Source: Methanosaeta sp. UBA80
GTDB taxonomy: Archaea; Halobacteriota; Methanosarcinia; Methanotrichales; Methanotrichaceae
DNA length: 7,872 nucleotides
Assembly (NCBI GenBank): GCA_002505805.1
Contig: DAWB01000176.1
Location: forward strand, 1-7,872
Direction of reading: 5' to 3'
Both the position numbers and the translations under genes were made by a program. Of the stretch, positions 1 through 6,168 are shown in pieces. Positions within the stretch are counted from its first letter, which is position 1; every line of letters begins with the position of its first letter. The notes under the pieces are model-generated. The model made no database searches. It was not told the origin of the DNA and worked only from the letters and a program-made list of their open reading frames with translations.

Positions 1-878
1 CCCTGATCCAGCAGCTTCTCTACAACATCCCAGCTGCAATCCGCCTGCTTCAGGAATCTTTCAACCGCAGCCTCCCTCATGGGATGGACGGAGGCTATTG
101 CCAGAAGGTCGCTCTCCACCTCTCCGACGGACTGGAAGCTGTCTCCTTCATACCCCACCAAGAGCTCCGCTCTCCTGAGCCGGGAGCTATAAATCTGATA
201 TGCCCGGACTATGCTCTCCTCGGAGGGAGAAGCGGCCCATTTCTCCGCCGGCGGACGGGTGGGCACGGAGATATAAGCCACGGAAGGATCAACTTTTGCC
301 AGGAACTCGGCTATAGCCTCTAAAGATCTCTCACTGTCATTTATACCCGCCAGGAGCATGCTCTCGCTGACAAGAACTCCCTTGAACTCCCTGGAGAAGT
401 CCAGTATGCCCTGCAATATGGCCTCAAGCTCTAGAGCCCGGTGGGGCCGGTCCACTCTGCGCCAGAGGGGCTCGTCAACAGCATCCACTTTGACCGATAT
501 AAAGTCCGCTTTGGCCAGATCCTCACGCACTTTCTCATCCCAGATCAAGGAGGCATTGGTGATGACCGCGATCTTCTTGCCCAGAGATCTGAGCATATCG
601 ATCTCCCGGCCCAGATTTGTGTCCAAAGTGGGCTCTCCGTCGGGCACGAAGGAGAGGTAGTCAATGGGCAGGGCCTGGTCCGATGAGCTTTTTACCATTT
701 GCCTTACCTCATCGCAGATATCCTGGGGGGAGTAAAAGGAGCGGCGCTGGACCTGCATCTGCAGGGTTCTGCCCACCTGGCAGTAGGCACAGGAATAGGT
801 GCAGATTTTGGCGGGAATGTTGTTTATTCCCAGGCTTCTGCCCAGCCGCCGGGAGGGCACCGGTCCGAATGCTATCAT
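1..878 (-). CDS. Radical SAM protein, COG0731-like, 3' end outside window
   Basis: An open frame runs without a stop from ATG at 878 to the window edge (292 codons seen; the C-terminus is missing). The N-terminus reads FGPVPSRRLGRSLGIN, a signature I associate with COG0731-type radical SAM proteins. It is followed by the cluster motif C26-x3-C30-x2-C33 (CTYSCAYC), which binds the [4Fe-4S] cluster that cleaves S-adenosylmethionine. A GEPT motif at residues 81-84 is the usual SAM-contacting GGE-like strand. The final segment, about 255-292 (IASVHPMREAAVERFLKQAD and on), looks like a small winged-helix tail, so probably only a few dozen residues are lost. An AGGTG ribosome site lies 6 nt before the ATG. 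The gene starts 20 bp after the upstream hydrolase gene, so the two are likely co-transcribed. The substrate is not known; COG0731 includes the tRNA wybutosine enzyme TYW1, but this protein is a shorter relative and should not be given that name. It is probably cytoplasmic. Confidence 0.9.
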   Translation of the reverse strand, partial: MIAFGPVPSRRLGRSLGINNIPAKICTYSCAYCQVGRTLQMQVQRRSFYSPQDICDEVRQMVKSSSDQALPIDYLSFVPDGEPTLDTNLGREIDMLRSLGKKIAVITNASLIWDEKVREDLAKADFISVKVDAVDEPLWRRVDRPHRALELEAILQGILDFSREFKGVLVSESMLLAGINDSERSLEAIAEFLAKVDPSVAYISVPTRPPAEKWAASPSEESIVRAYQIYSSRLRRAELLVGYEGDSFQSVGEVESDLLAIASVHPMREAAVERFLKQADCSWDVVEKLLDQ

Positions 879-898
879 CCTTCACACCTTTTCTGTTT

Positions 899-1753
899 TT
901 ATAGATTAATGGTTTCGCCCACAGCCAGAGGCTGGCATCTCTCCCCCAGGGCCTGCTGCAGCAGGCATACGGCCCTCGAGCCGGTGCAGTGTCCAGGCCG
1001 GATCACTGCCGGGTCCAGCTCCAGCAGGGCCCGGGCTGTGGCATCTATCCTCTCCCGGTCCGCTCCCATGAGGTGGAAGCCGCCTATCACCGCATAGAGC
1101 TCATCCACTCCGGTGATCCTCTGAGCCTGCCGGATGGTATTGATGATTCCGGAGTGGGCACAGCCGGTTATCACCGCCAGCCCTCTGCCCGGCAGGACCG
1201 CCGCCAGGGCCTGATCATCAGGAATGATATCCGGAATGTACTGGCCGTCCCTGATTGTCCAGAAGCCTTCCACCTTCTCAAAGCCCTCCCGGCGCGGGAT
1301 CTCGCCGGTGGCAAAGAGCCCCGGCGCAAGCGCCACAGGACTTCGGCATTCCAGGAAGACCGCCCCCGCCGCCTCCGCCTGGCTTCTGATGAAAGGCAGA
1401 CCTATATATCCCAGGGCCGGGCGGGCTTTGAGCTTGGGGGAGAATATATCCGGATGGGCCAGAACAGGAACCCTTCTTTTCATCTGCTGCAAAACTGCCA
1501 TCAGCCCTCCGGTGTGGTCATAATGGCCGTGGCTAAGGCAGATCAGATCTATGGCATCAATGTCGATATGAAGAAGGCGGGAGTTATGGAGTAAAACCTC
1601 TCCGCTGGCCCCTGTATCCCAGAGAAGCTTCACGCCATCAGACCCCAGATCCAGTTCCACAAGGACGGATAGGCCGTGCTCAGCCCGGAGATGGGCGTTT
1701 TCCATGGAGGCGGAGTTCTCCACAGCAATGGTGAGACGGAGGTTCTGCAACAT
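899..1753 (-). CDS. MBL-fold metallo-hydrolase, COG1237 / MJ0301-like
   Basis: This is a 284-aa metallo-beta-lactamase-fold protein. The metal-binding motif SHGHYDHTGG gives H75, H77, D79 and H80. Further likely ligands are H200 in GCAHSG, H227 in GGFHL and H255 in PGHCTG. The early WDTG (residues 45-48) and the order of motifs fit the COG1237 branch, which includes the Methanocaldococcus MJ0301 protein, reported to have pterin-synthase (dihydropteroate-synthase-like) activity. A role in methanopterin-type pterin chemistry is therefore possible but not shown here. There is no signal peptide, so it is cytoplasmic. No clear Shine-Dalgarno site precedes the ATG, but a TTTAAG box lies about 25-28 nt upstream in the 53-bp gap after the DUF2149 gene. 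The gene may thus have its own leaderless promoter as well as read-through. It is followed after 20 bp by the radical SAM gene. Confidence 0.9.
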   Translation of the reverse strand: MLQNLRLTIAVENSASMENAHLRAEHGLSVLVELDLGSDGVKLLWDTGASGEVLLHNSRLLHIDIDAIDLICLSHGHYDHTGGLMAVLQQMKRRVPVLAHPDIFSPKLKARPALGYIGLPFIRSQAEAAGAVFLECRSPVALAPGLFATGEIPRREGFEKVEGFWTIRDGQYIPDIIPDDQALAAVLPGRGLAVITGCAHSGIINTIRQAQRITGVDELYAVIGGFHLMGADRERIDATARALLELDPAVIRPGHCTGSRAVCLLQQALGERCQPLAVGETINL

Positions 1754-1806
1754 GGATAAAGATCGGACGGCTTACCGCTTAAACCTGGCGTGCCGGGGAT
1801 TTTGCT

Positions 1807-2160
1807 TTAATCCGGGCTTGCGGCAGTGGCGTTCTCCGGCACATAAACCACCTGGCCGCTCTCCAGGCGGTACGCCGTCCCCATTCGGCTTCCCTGGCCG
1901 CCAGCCATCTTCTCGGTCATATTGAGCACCTGGATCTGGCTCATGTCCTTGATTATGATCTGCATATTGGGGTCGCCCGGATTCTTGACTATGGTCACAT
2001 TGGCCTCTGGCTGGAGCAGCTCCGGCACATTATAGGAGACGACCAGGGCCAGCAGGAGGGCCACGGCAAAGACCATGGCCGTGTCGAAGAGATTGGCCAC
2101 TCCGCTCATGGGGTCCTCATCCTCCCGGTCGCCCAGCAGGCCCAGCCTACGCCGCCTCAT
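1807..2160 (-). CDS. DUF2149 protein, ExbD/TolR-like single-pass membrane protein
   Basis: This 117-aa protein has a short basic N-terminus (MRRRRLG), an acidic stretch DREDEDP, one membrane helix at about 25-44, and a C-terminal domain of about 70 residues outside the membrane. The segment MSGVANLFDTAMVFAVALL resembles the start of ExbD/TolR helices, where a short polar run is followed by an Asp that takes part in proton transfer; here that residue is D26. The family is, to my knowledge, DUF2149, found mainly in methanogens and without assigned function. The start codon lies inside the end of the ExbB-like gene (14-bp overlap), with GAGG 8 nt upstream (2169-2172), so the two products are made together. 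I infer an ExbB-ExbD-like stator that couples the ion gradient to work at the cell surface. No separate TonB-like protein is visible in the window. Confidence 0.88.
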   Translation of the reverse strand: MRRRRLGLLGDREDEDPMSGVANLFDTAMVFAVALLLALVVSYNVPELLQPEANVTIVKNPGDPNMQIIIKDMSQIQVLNMTEKMAGGQGSRMGTAYRLESGQVVYVPENATAASPD

Positions 2161-2800
2161 CTTTTCTGCCTCTTAATAGCTCCACTGCATATTCCAGATC
2201 GCTAAGGTCCTGCCGGTACCATCTGCTTCTGATGACCATCACCGCGTAGCAGATGCCGCCCACCACAAGCCCGATTACTGTGGTGGCGAAGGCTATGACC
2301 AGGTTGTCGGCCAGGGATTTGATGTCCCCCTGTGACAGGCCGATGAGGGCGGGGCCCATGGGGATGAGAGTTCCCATCAGCCCTAGAATGGGTCCCGCTT
2401 TCACTCCAATCCTCAGGGGCTCCAGAGCCCTGGCCATTGACAGCTCAATATCCTGCAGTATCTTCTCGAACTTGAGATCAAAAAGACCTGTCTCTATGGA
2501 CCGGCCGATCTGCTCTAATGCCAGGGAGAGCTGGTGGGGGCATATGTAGCTGGAAAGGGCCTCTGCCGCCTCTTTTGCTCTTCCCGCCCTTCTGAGGTCG
2601 GCTGCTTGCAGGCTGATCTCTTCCAGCTCGGAGAGGGCCCTGTGCCTGGAAGTGTACTCGTTTATCAGGGAGCCGAGCAGGGCCAGCGACCAGGCGAAGA
2701 GAAGAAGGAGGGCCACTATATCCGGGTAGAGGAATGCAGTGGAGAAGATATAGAGCAGCTCTACACTGGTCTCATAAAGGATCAGGAAAAGACCCCCCAT
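2147..2800 (-). CDS. MotA/TolQ/ExbB-family proton channel protein
   Basis: With the start at ATG 2800 the protein has 217 aa. A longer frame opens at 2905, but its extra 35 residues are non-hydrophobic, unlike the family, and would overlap the upstream gene by 124 bp. The chosen start leaves a 19-bp overlap. Helix 1 is at about 22-46. A cytoplasmic helical region (about 50-125) follows, then helices 2 and 3 carrying the family core GPILGLMGTLIPMGPALIGL (136-155) and NLVIAFATTVIGLVVGG (166-182). T144 and T173/T174 match the polar residues lining the ion path in ExbB/TolQ. The size and the three-helix layout fit ExbB/TolQ rather than full-length MotA. Its neighbours on both sides overlap it, so the complex is likely DUF2162 + ExbB-like + DUF2149. 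There is no strong ribosome site, which suggests coupled translation. Confidence 0.92.
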   Translation of the reverse strand: MGGLFLILYETSVELLYIFSTAFLYPDIVALLLLFAWSLALLGSLINEYTSRHRALSELEEISLQAADLRRAGRAKEAAEALSSYICPHQLSLALEQIGRSIETGLFDLKFEKILQDIELSMARALEPLRIGVKAGPILGLMGTLIPMGPALIGLSQGDIKSLADNLVIAFATTVIGLVVGGICYAVMVIRSRWYRQDLSDLEYAVELLRGRKDEAA

Positions 2801-3474
2801 CTTCTGCCCAGGAATCCCAGGGCCATTAAAGATAAGATCATCAGGTATGAGGGGACGATCTCCGCCGCCGAGCTGCCTGGCGACAGAAAGGAGATCTTCT
2901 GACAACTGATATAGGCGGGGATGAGGAGAATGGAGAGTATGTAGAAGAGGCCGAGAATGATCATGGCCCTTCCCAGGGAAGATGGATTTGCTTTGATTCT
3001 CCTCAATATAGTGGAGAATGCGGCTATGGAAAAGAAGAATAAGAGGCCTACCGAAAGGCCGATCTTCCAGGTATCGATCTCCACCATCCCCGCCAGAAAG
3101 CTGCAGGAGATGAAACTGGCGGCTAGGCAGGCGGGACAGGGGAGGGATAAGGCCCAGAAGGTTTTCCTGGATATATCATGGCAATGGCTGTTCCATCTTT
3201 TGGCGGTGATGATCCCCAGAGCCACTAAAAGCAGGGCAACCAGGAGGTGCACTGCCATCCCCGTATTCAGGGCGAAGGATAATGTATTTTCTGGGAGCAA
3301 CTCGATGGCCATCCCCATGAAAAGGGAGATTACCAGATATCCTGCTGCTATAGACAGCATTTCACGGCGGCTGATGCTGGCCAGGCCGCAGCCCAGGCTG
3401 ACCTTGAAGGAGAATACCAGAATTCCTATAACCACGCCGGATACGGTGAGCCAGGTCAGATCCAATTTAGACAC
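2782..3474 (-). CDS. DUF2162-type polytopic membrane protein, putative transporter
   Basis: This 230-aa protein is very hydrophobic, with about seven helices (roughly 9-27, 41-60, 70-90, 108-130, 136-157, 169-188 and 207-224). It starts with GTG: the codon just before it is an in-frame TAG, so no longer version exists, and no Shine-Dalgarno site is seen. Two half-repeats appear to begin with Cys motifs, SLGCGLA (26-32) and SLPCPACLAA (110-119). A loop between them has HCH (97-99). H97, C98, H99, C113 and C116 could form a metal or redox site. The layout recalls the LysE/CcdA/NicO-type transporters in general form, but I assign it only as DUF2162-like, described as a predicted transporter of methanogens. 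It is the first gene of the minus-strand operon and overlaps the ExbB-like gene by 19 bp. Substrate unknown; metal, chelate or thiol transport are all possible. Confidence 0.85.
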   Translation of the reverse strand: MSKLDLTWLTVSGVVIGILVFSFKVSLGCGLASISRREMLSIAAGYLVISLFMGMAIELLPENTLSFALNTGMAVHLLVALLLVALGIITAKRWNSHCHDISRKTFWALSLPCPACLAASFISCSFLAGMVEIDTWKIGLSVGLLFFFSIAAFSTILRRIKANPSSLGRAMIILGLFYILSILLIPAYISCQKISFLSPGSSAAEIVPSYLMILSLMALGFLGRRWGVFS

Positions 3475-3633
3475 CTAGTAAAGTTAGCTGAGTCGATCGC
3501 AACTTCATTGGATTTAACTCTTATGCAAGCATAGGAGCTTAAGCGCAATCTTGGTTGATCACCTCATTTTCCTATTATCGGTTTAAAAAAATCCCAATTA
3601 TAACCGAGAGCTGAAAGAATTTAAACAATTAAG

Positions 3634-3641
3634 CTTAAATA
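3634..3641 (+). promoter_or_regulatory. Candidate archaeal TATA box for the plus-strand genes
   Basis: CTTAAATA fits a loose archaeal TATA consensus. Transcription would start about 25 nt downstream, near 3665, giving a leader of about 40 nt that contains the GAGGT ribosome site. The box overlaps the palindrome TTAAGCTTAA, so a protein bound there would block TBP. Based on sequence match only. Confidence 0.4.
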
Positions 3642-3674
3642 CAATCAATTTAGTTTGCTCAGATAAATTTGAAT

Positions 3675-3686
3675 TAACTTAAGTTA
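3675..3686. promoter_or_regulatory. 12-bp perfect palindrome, candidate operator
   Basis: TAACTTAAGTTA is a perfect palindrome between the likely transcription start and the ribosome site of the first DUF4430 gene. A repressor bound here would block transcription; as RNA it would be too AT-rich to fold stably. No regulator gene with a DNA-binding domain is seen in the window. Confidence 0.35.
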
Positions 3687-3690
3687 TATT

Positions 3691-3695
3691 GAGGT
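3691..3695 (+). promoter_or_regulatory. Ribosome binding site of the first DUF4430 gene
   Basis: GAGGT ends 8 nt before the ATG at 3704, which supports this start. The same octamer TTGAGGTA also precedes the triple-DUF4430 gene (6730-6737), so the two genes have matching initiation regions. Confidence 0.7.
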
Positions 3696-3703
3696 AGAGA
3701 GGG

Positions 3704-5203
3704 ATGAGACATTTAACCTTTATGATATTTTGCGTTTTATTTTTAATTACAGCCGTGTCGAGTGCTGTAACGGTGCAGATAACGGTTTTTTGCGATGGAG
3801 ATATAGTCTACGACAATGCGGTTACTGTGACCAAAGCAAAACCCACAGCATATGACGCCATTATAGAAAGTGGAGAGGCAGAGGGATACGACACTAGCTG
3901 GGGTTACTATGTAACCAGCATGGCCGGATGCGGTGGAGATTATGGTCCCGCCTTTTATATAAATGGGGGAGAGTCTCCATTAGGAGTCAGCGATACCCCA
4001 ATTGGGGATGGCGATCATCTCGTTTTTATTGGACCGAATAGCGCAAGTCATTATGCAGGATTCCTATATTTAGCTGACTTTCCTGCTGCTGTGGATAAAA
4101 ATGAGACCTTCCGGATCAGAGTGAAGGAAAAATCGGCATGGAGCTACGGTGGCTACGATCGTCCCTCTTCCGGAGCAGAGGTCACCGTGGGCAATGATAC
4201 CTACCAGACCGGCAGCGACGGCTATACCGAAGAGATCACACTGGACTATGATGGTATGTATTGCGTAGGCGCTGATAAGAGCGGCTATATCTCCACATAT
4301 GCACAATACTTTGGCAGTATGGAGTATATCCAGGTGGGGGCGGGAGGGCCTACCTTCTGTGCCCTGACTGGAGAAGGAGGAGGCGGAAAGAGTTATCCTA
4401 TCATCAAGTATGATGAAAGCTCATCAGTTAGCGGCGAAGGATTCAGCTCAACCCGATCCACATTTGAGAATCGTGGCCGTACTCCATCACGCTCCGCAAA
4501 GCTCTATCAGAAGGGGTCCGGAAGCTACAATACGGAGAAGATCATCAAGCACAGACCAAGTGGAATAGACCTTGCCGAGTCTTCTCAATTGGCACACGCC
4601 CCCACCTCCTTTAAGGCCTACAACCGGGCCTTCGGCTACCAATCCAAATATGAGGACAGCATATACCAGAAGAACTATCGCAAGACCACACAGTCCAGCG
4701 AGAGATATCGCGATCTGGATTATATCAATAAAACCAGCCTCTACAACAACAGCAGGGGAATCAATTTTACCTTCATGGCCGACTTCAAGGGAACCGCCGA
4801 GCTGTCAGCACGAACATTGATGGAAGAAGCGCTCACCAACTGGACCGATAGGGCCCAGCTTGAAGAAGAGATTTTTGGGCAGTACACCGGCAGCTTCCAG
4901 ATCTTCCAGCGGGGACTGCTTCCCTTCCGGGAGGGTGAGCTGGATTGTGAAGAGGAATGCCTGCTCGAGTGCATGAGGCATTGCATTGATGACCTCGCCT
5001 TCAGCGAAGAGTATTGCTCAGAGAACTGCACTGAGGTTTGCGAAAAAAATTGCGAGAATTCATCCGACGATGAAGAGGAGTTCGAGCTTCTCCCCTGCTG
5101 CAATGGCGGCTGGAAGAATCTGACCAGAGTAGACAAAGATGAGCATTCTGCGGAATGCATCTTCGACTGCGAAACCTGCAAAAAGGCAGCAAATTCGGGG
5201 TGA
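3704..5203 (+). CDS. Secreted DUF4430 protein with Cys-rich C-terminal tail
   Basis: 499 aa. Residues 1-21 form a signal peptide (hydrophobic core, likely cleavage after AVSSA). Residues 22-110 are a DUF4430 domain, the fold of the C-terminal beta domain of transcobalamin and intrinsic factor, with C30 and C76 placed for a disulfide. About 120-220 looks like a small Ig-like or carboxypeptidase-regulatory-like beta domain (SGAEVTVGNDTYQTGSDGYT). About 225-345 is a Ser/Tyr/Gly-rich, probably flexible linker. A new folded part starts near 352. The tail is remarkable: C415-x3-C419-x3-C423-x3-C427, then C438-x3-C442-x3-C446-x3-C450, then CC 465-466 and C485, C489, C492: 13 cysteines in 78 residues, set in acidic sequence. 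There is no C-terminal anchor helix. It is likely extracellular and tied to the next gene, 5 nt away. The ligand is inferred (corrinoid or metal); the Cys-rich tail is not one I recognise. Confidence 0.9.
   Translation: MRHLTFMIFCVLFLITAVSSAVTVQITVFCDGDIVYDNAVTVTKAKPTAYDAIIESGEAEGYDTSWGYYVTSMAGCGGDYGPAFYINGGESPLGVSDTPIGDGDHLVFIGPNSASHYAGFLYLADFPAAVDKNETFRIRVKEKSAWSYGGYDRPSSGAEVTVGNDTYQTGSDGYTEEITLDYDGMYCVGADKSGYISTYAQYFGSMEYIQVGAGGPTFCALTGEGGGGKSYPIIKYDESSSVSGEGFSSTRSTFENRGRTPSRSAKLYQKGSGSYNTEKIIKHRPSGIDLAESSQLAHAPTSFKAYNRAFGYQSKYEDSIYQKNYRKTTQSSERYRDLDYINKTSLYNNSRGINFTFMADFKGTAELSARTLMEEALTNWTDRAQLEEEIFGQYTGSFQIFQRGLLPFREGELDCEEECLLECMRHCIDDLAFSEEYCSENCTEVCEKNCENSSDDEEEFELLPCCNGGWKNLTRVDKDEHSAECIFDCETCKKAANSG
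5197..5203 (+). promoter_or_regulatory. Ribosome site overlapping a stop codon
   Basis: GGGGTGA contains GGTGA, a good match to the anti-Shine-Dalgarno, 5 nt before ATG 5209. Its last three bases are the stop codon of the DUF4430 gene. This fixes the start of the barrel gene at 5209 rather than at the upstream in-frame ATG 5155, and points to coupled translation. Confidence 0.8.
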
Positions 5204-5208
5204 ACCAT

Positions 5209-6168
5209 ATGAGGCAAATCTTAATGCAATTAATTCTGGCTTCGGCATTTCTTTTTGCCGTAGCGGCAGGGGCTGGGAATAGCTCTTCAGATGAGGCGAT
5301 TGCTTCCGCCGTGGGCTATCTCCTCTCCTGTCAGAACCAGGACGGCGGCTTTGGAGCAGATCCGGAATCGGATAGCGATATCAAAGCTACATCGCTGGCG
5401 GCAATTGCCCTGGCAGCAGCAGGGGAGAATCTCTCCTCTCTGGCAGTGAACGGAACCAATCCCCTGCAATATCTGGTGAAAAAGCAAGAGGAGCTTGACA
5501 ATATGAGCAACGTCGAGGCCCAGGTAGGAAGGTATGTGGTGGCCCTGGCCTCCGGCGGCCTGGATCCCGGGGATATCAACGGCAGAGACTACCTGGAGAT
5601 CTTAAAGGGCTACAGCCAGCCCAACGGCGAGCTGGGCAAAGAAAATTACATCTGGGATGATGCCTGGATTTTAATGGCTCTCTCGGCATGCAACATGAGC
5701 CAGTCAGATGAGGTGAAGGGGGCCCTCGATCACCTCAAGGGTCTTCAGACGGCCAAGGGCGGCTGGGGCTGGACTGGTGGAGCCAAGGGGGAGGATCCCG
5801 ACACCACGGGCATCATCTTATGCGCCCTGATCAGCGGAGGGGAGAATGCCTCATCGGATTCGGTCAAGAAGGGGCTTTTATATCTCTCGTCCGAGCAGAA
5901 TGCGGATGGGGGTTTCTCCTCCCTCGGCTCCAATGCCGCCACAGACGGCTGGGCCATACTGGCCATTACAGCCGCCGGCCAGAATCCGGCTGACTGGAAG
6001 GTCGGATCGGCCGATCCGGTGCAGCATCTCCTCGGCCTGCAGCAGGAGAATGGAGCCTTCTGGTGGAAGAGCGACAGCGAGGGCATGTCCTTTGAATGGA
6101 CTGCCAATGCCATCCTGGCTTTGACTGGAGGAAAGCTTCCTCCAGTCATTTATGGCCAAAACAGTTAG
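5209..6168 (+). CDS. Secreted alpha/alpha-barrel protein, prenyltransferase/squalene-cyclase-like repeats
   Basis: 319 aa from the start with a good ribosome site; the first 20-22 residues (MRQILMQLILASAFLFAVAA) are a signal peptide. The rest consists of helical repeats of the terpenoid-cyclase/prenyltransferase type: QNQDGGFGADPESDSDIKAT near 42-61, WDDAWILMALSA at 149-160, GGWGWTGG at 184-191 followed by DPDTTGIILCAL, EQNADGGFSSLG at 229-240 followed by TDGWAILAI, and a last unit at 278-306. The same barrel fold forms the N-terminal domain of intrinsic factor and transcobalamin. The acid motif DxDD of squalene-hopene cyclases and the zinc ligands of protein prenyltransferases are not seen, and a secreted place is wrong for both, so a binding role is more likely than catalysis. 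It follows the DUF4430 gene by 5 nt, which supports a two-part binding protein. An alternative is a structural envelope protein. Confidence 0.9.
   Translation: MRQILMQLILASAFLFAVAAGAGNSSSDEAIASAVGYLLSCQNQDGGFGADPESDSDIKATSLAAIALAAAGENLSSLAVNGTNPLQYLVKKQEELDNMSNVEAQVGRYVVALASGGLDPGDINGRDYLEILKGYSQPNGELGKENYIWDDAWILMALSACNMSQSDEVKGALDHLKGLQTAKGGWGWTGGAKGEDPDTTGIILCALISGGENASSDSVKKGLLYLSSEQNADGGFSSLGSNAATDGWAILAITAAGQNPADWKVGSADPVQHLLGLQQENGAFWWKSDSEGMSFEWTANAILALTGGKLPPVIYGQNS
6122..6148 (+). promoter_or_regulatory. 12-bp perfect hairpin at the barrel/receiver gene junction
   Basis: TGACTGGAGGAA (6122-6133) pairs perfectly with TTCCTCCAGTCA (6137-6148) around a 3-nt loop. It lies inside the last codons of the barrel gene, 17 nt before its stop codon, and ends 3 nt before the ATG at 6152 of the receiver gene. 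No T-run follows, so it is not a classic terminator. It could hinder translation of the receiver frame, mark an RNA-processing site, or protect the 3' end of the upstream message. The fold is read directly; the role is inferred. Confidence 0.6.

Larger units (their letters stand above)
3475..3703. promoter_or_regulatory. Divergent AT-rich control region
   Basis: These 229 bp lie between the two divergent gene groups and are much richer in A and T than the flanking genes. No convincing reading frame is present. For the minus-strand operon a TTAAATC box (3512-3518, read on the minus strand) lies at a suitable distance for a start about 14 nt before the GTG. For the plus strand see the TATA-like box at 3634-3641. 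Small perfect palindromes are GCTTAAGC (3537-3544), TTAAGCTTAA (3629-3638) and TAACTTAAGTTA (3675-3686). They share a CTTAAG or AAGCTT core and are candidate operator sites. In AT-rich DNA some such palindromes occur by chance. Confidence 0.6.

Noticed and set aside
989..1594. Open frame of 201 codons on the plus strand
   Set aside because: It is antisense to the MBL hydrolase gene, whose motifs are unmistakable; the frame is open because of high GC content and has no family-like sequence.
2801..2905. N-terminal extension of the ExbB-like protein from ATG 2905
   Set aside because: It would overlap the DUF2162 coding region by 124 bp, and the 35 extra residues do not look like the family; ATG 2800 is preferred.
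2957..3478. Open frame of 173 codons on the plus strand
   Set aside because: Antisense to the DUF2162 gene; it has no ribosome site and no recognisable domain, and its mirror encodes clear membrane helices.
5155..5208. Upstream in-frame ATG for the barrel protein
   Set aside because: It would bury the signal peptide behind 18 charged residues, while ATG 5209 has a strong ribosome site at the right spacing.
4741..5217. Ser-rich open frame of 158 codons on the minus strand
   Set aside because: It mirrors the acidic, Cys-rich coding tail of the DUF4430 protein (GAA/GAG codons read as Ser-rich sequence) and is not a gene.
5209..6168. Squalene-hopene cyclase or protein prenyltransferase enzyme
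   Set aside because: The catalytic acid motif and zinc ligands are not seen, it is only half the usual length of cyclases, and it carries a signal peptide.
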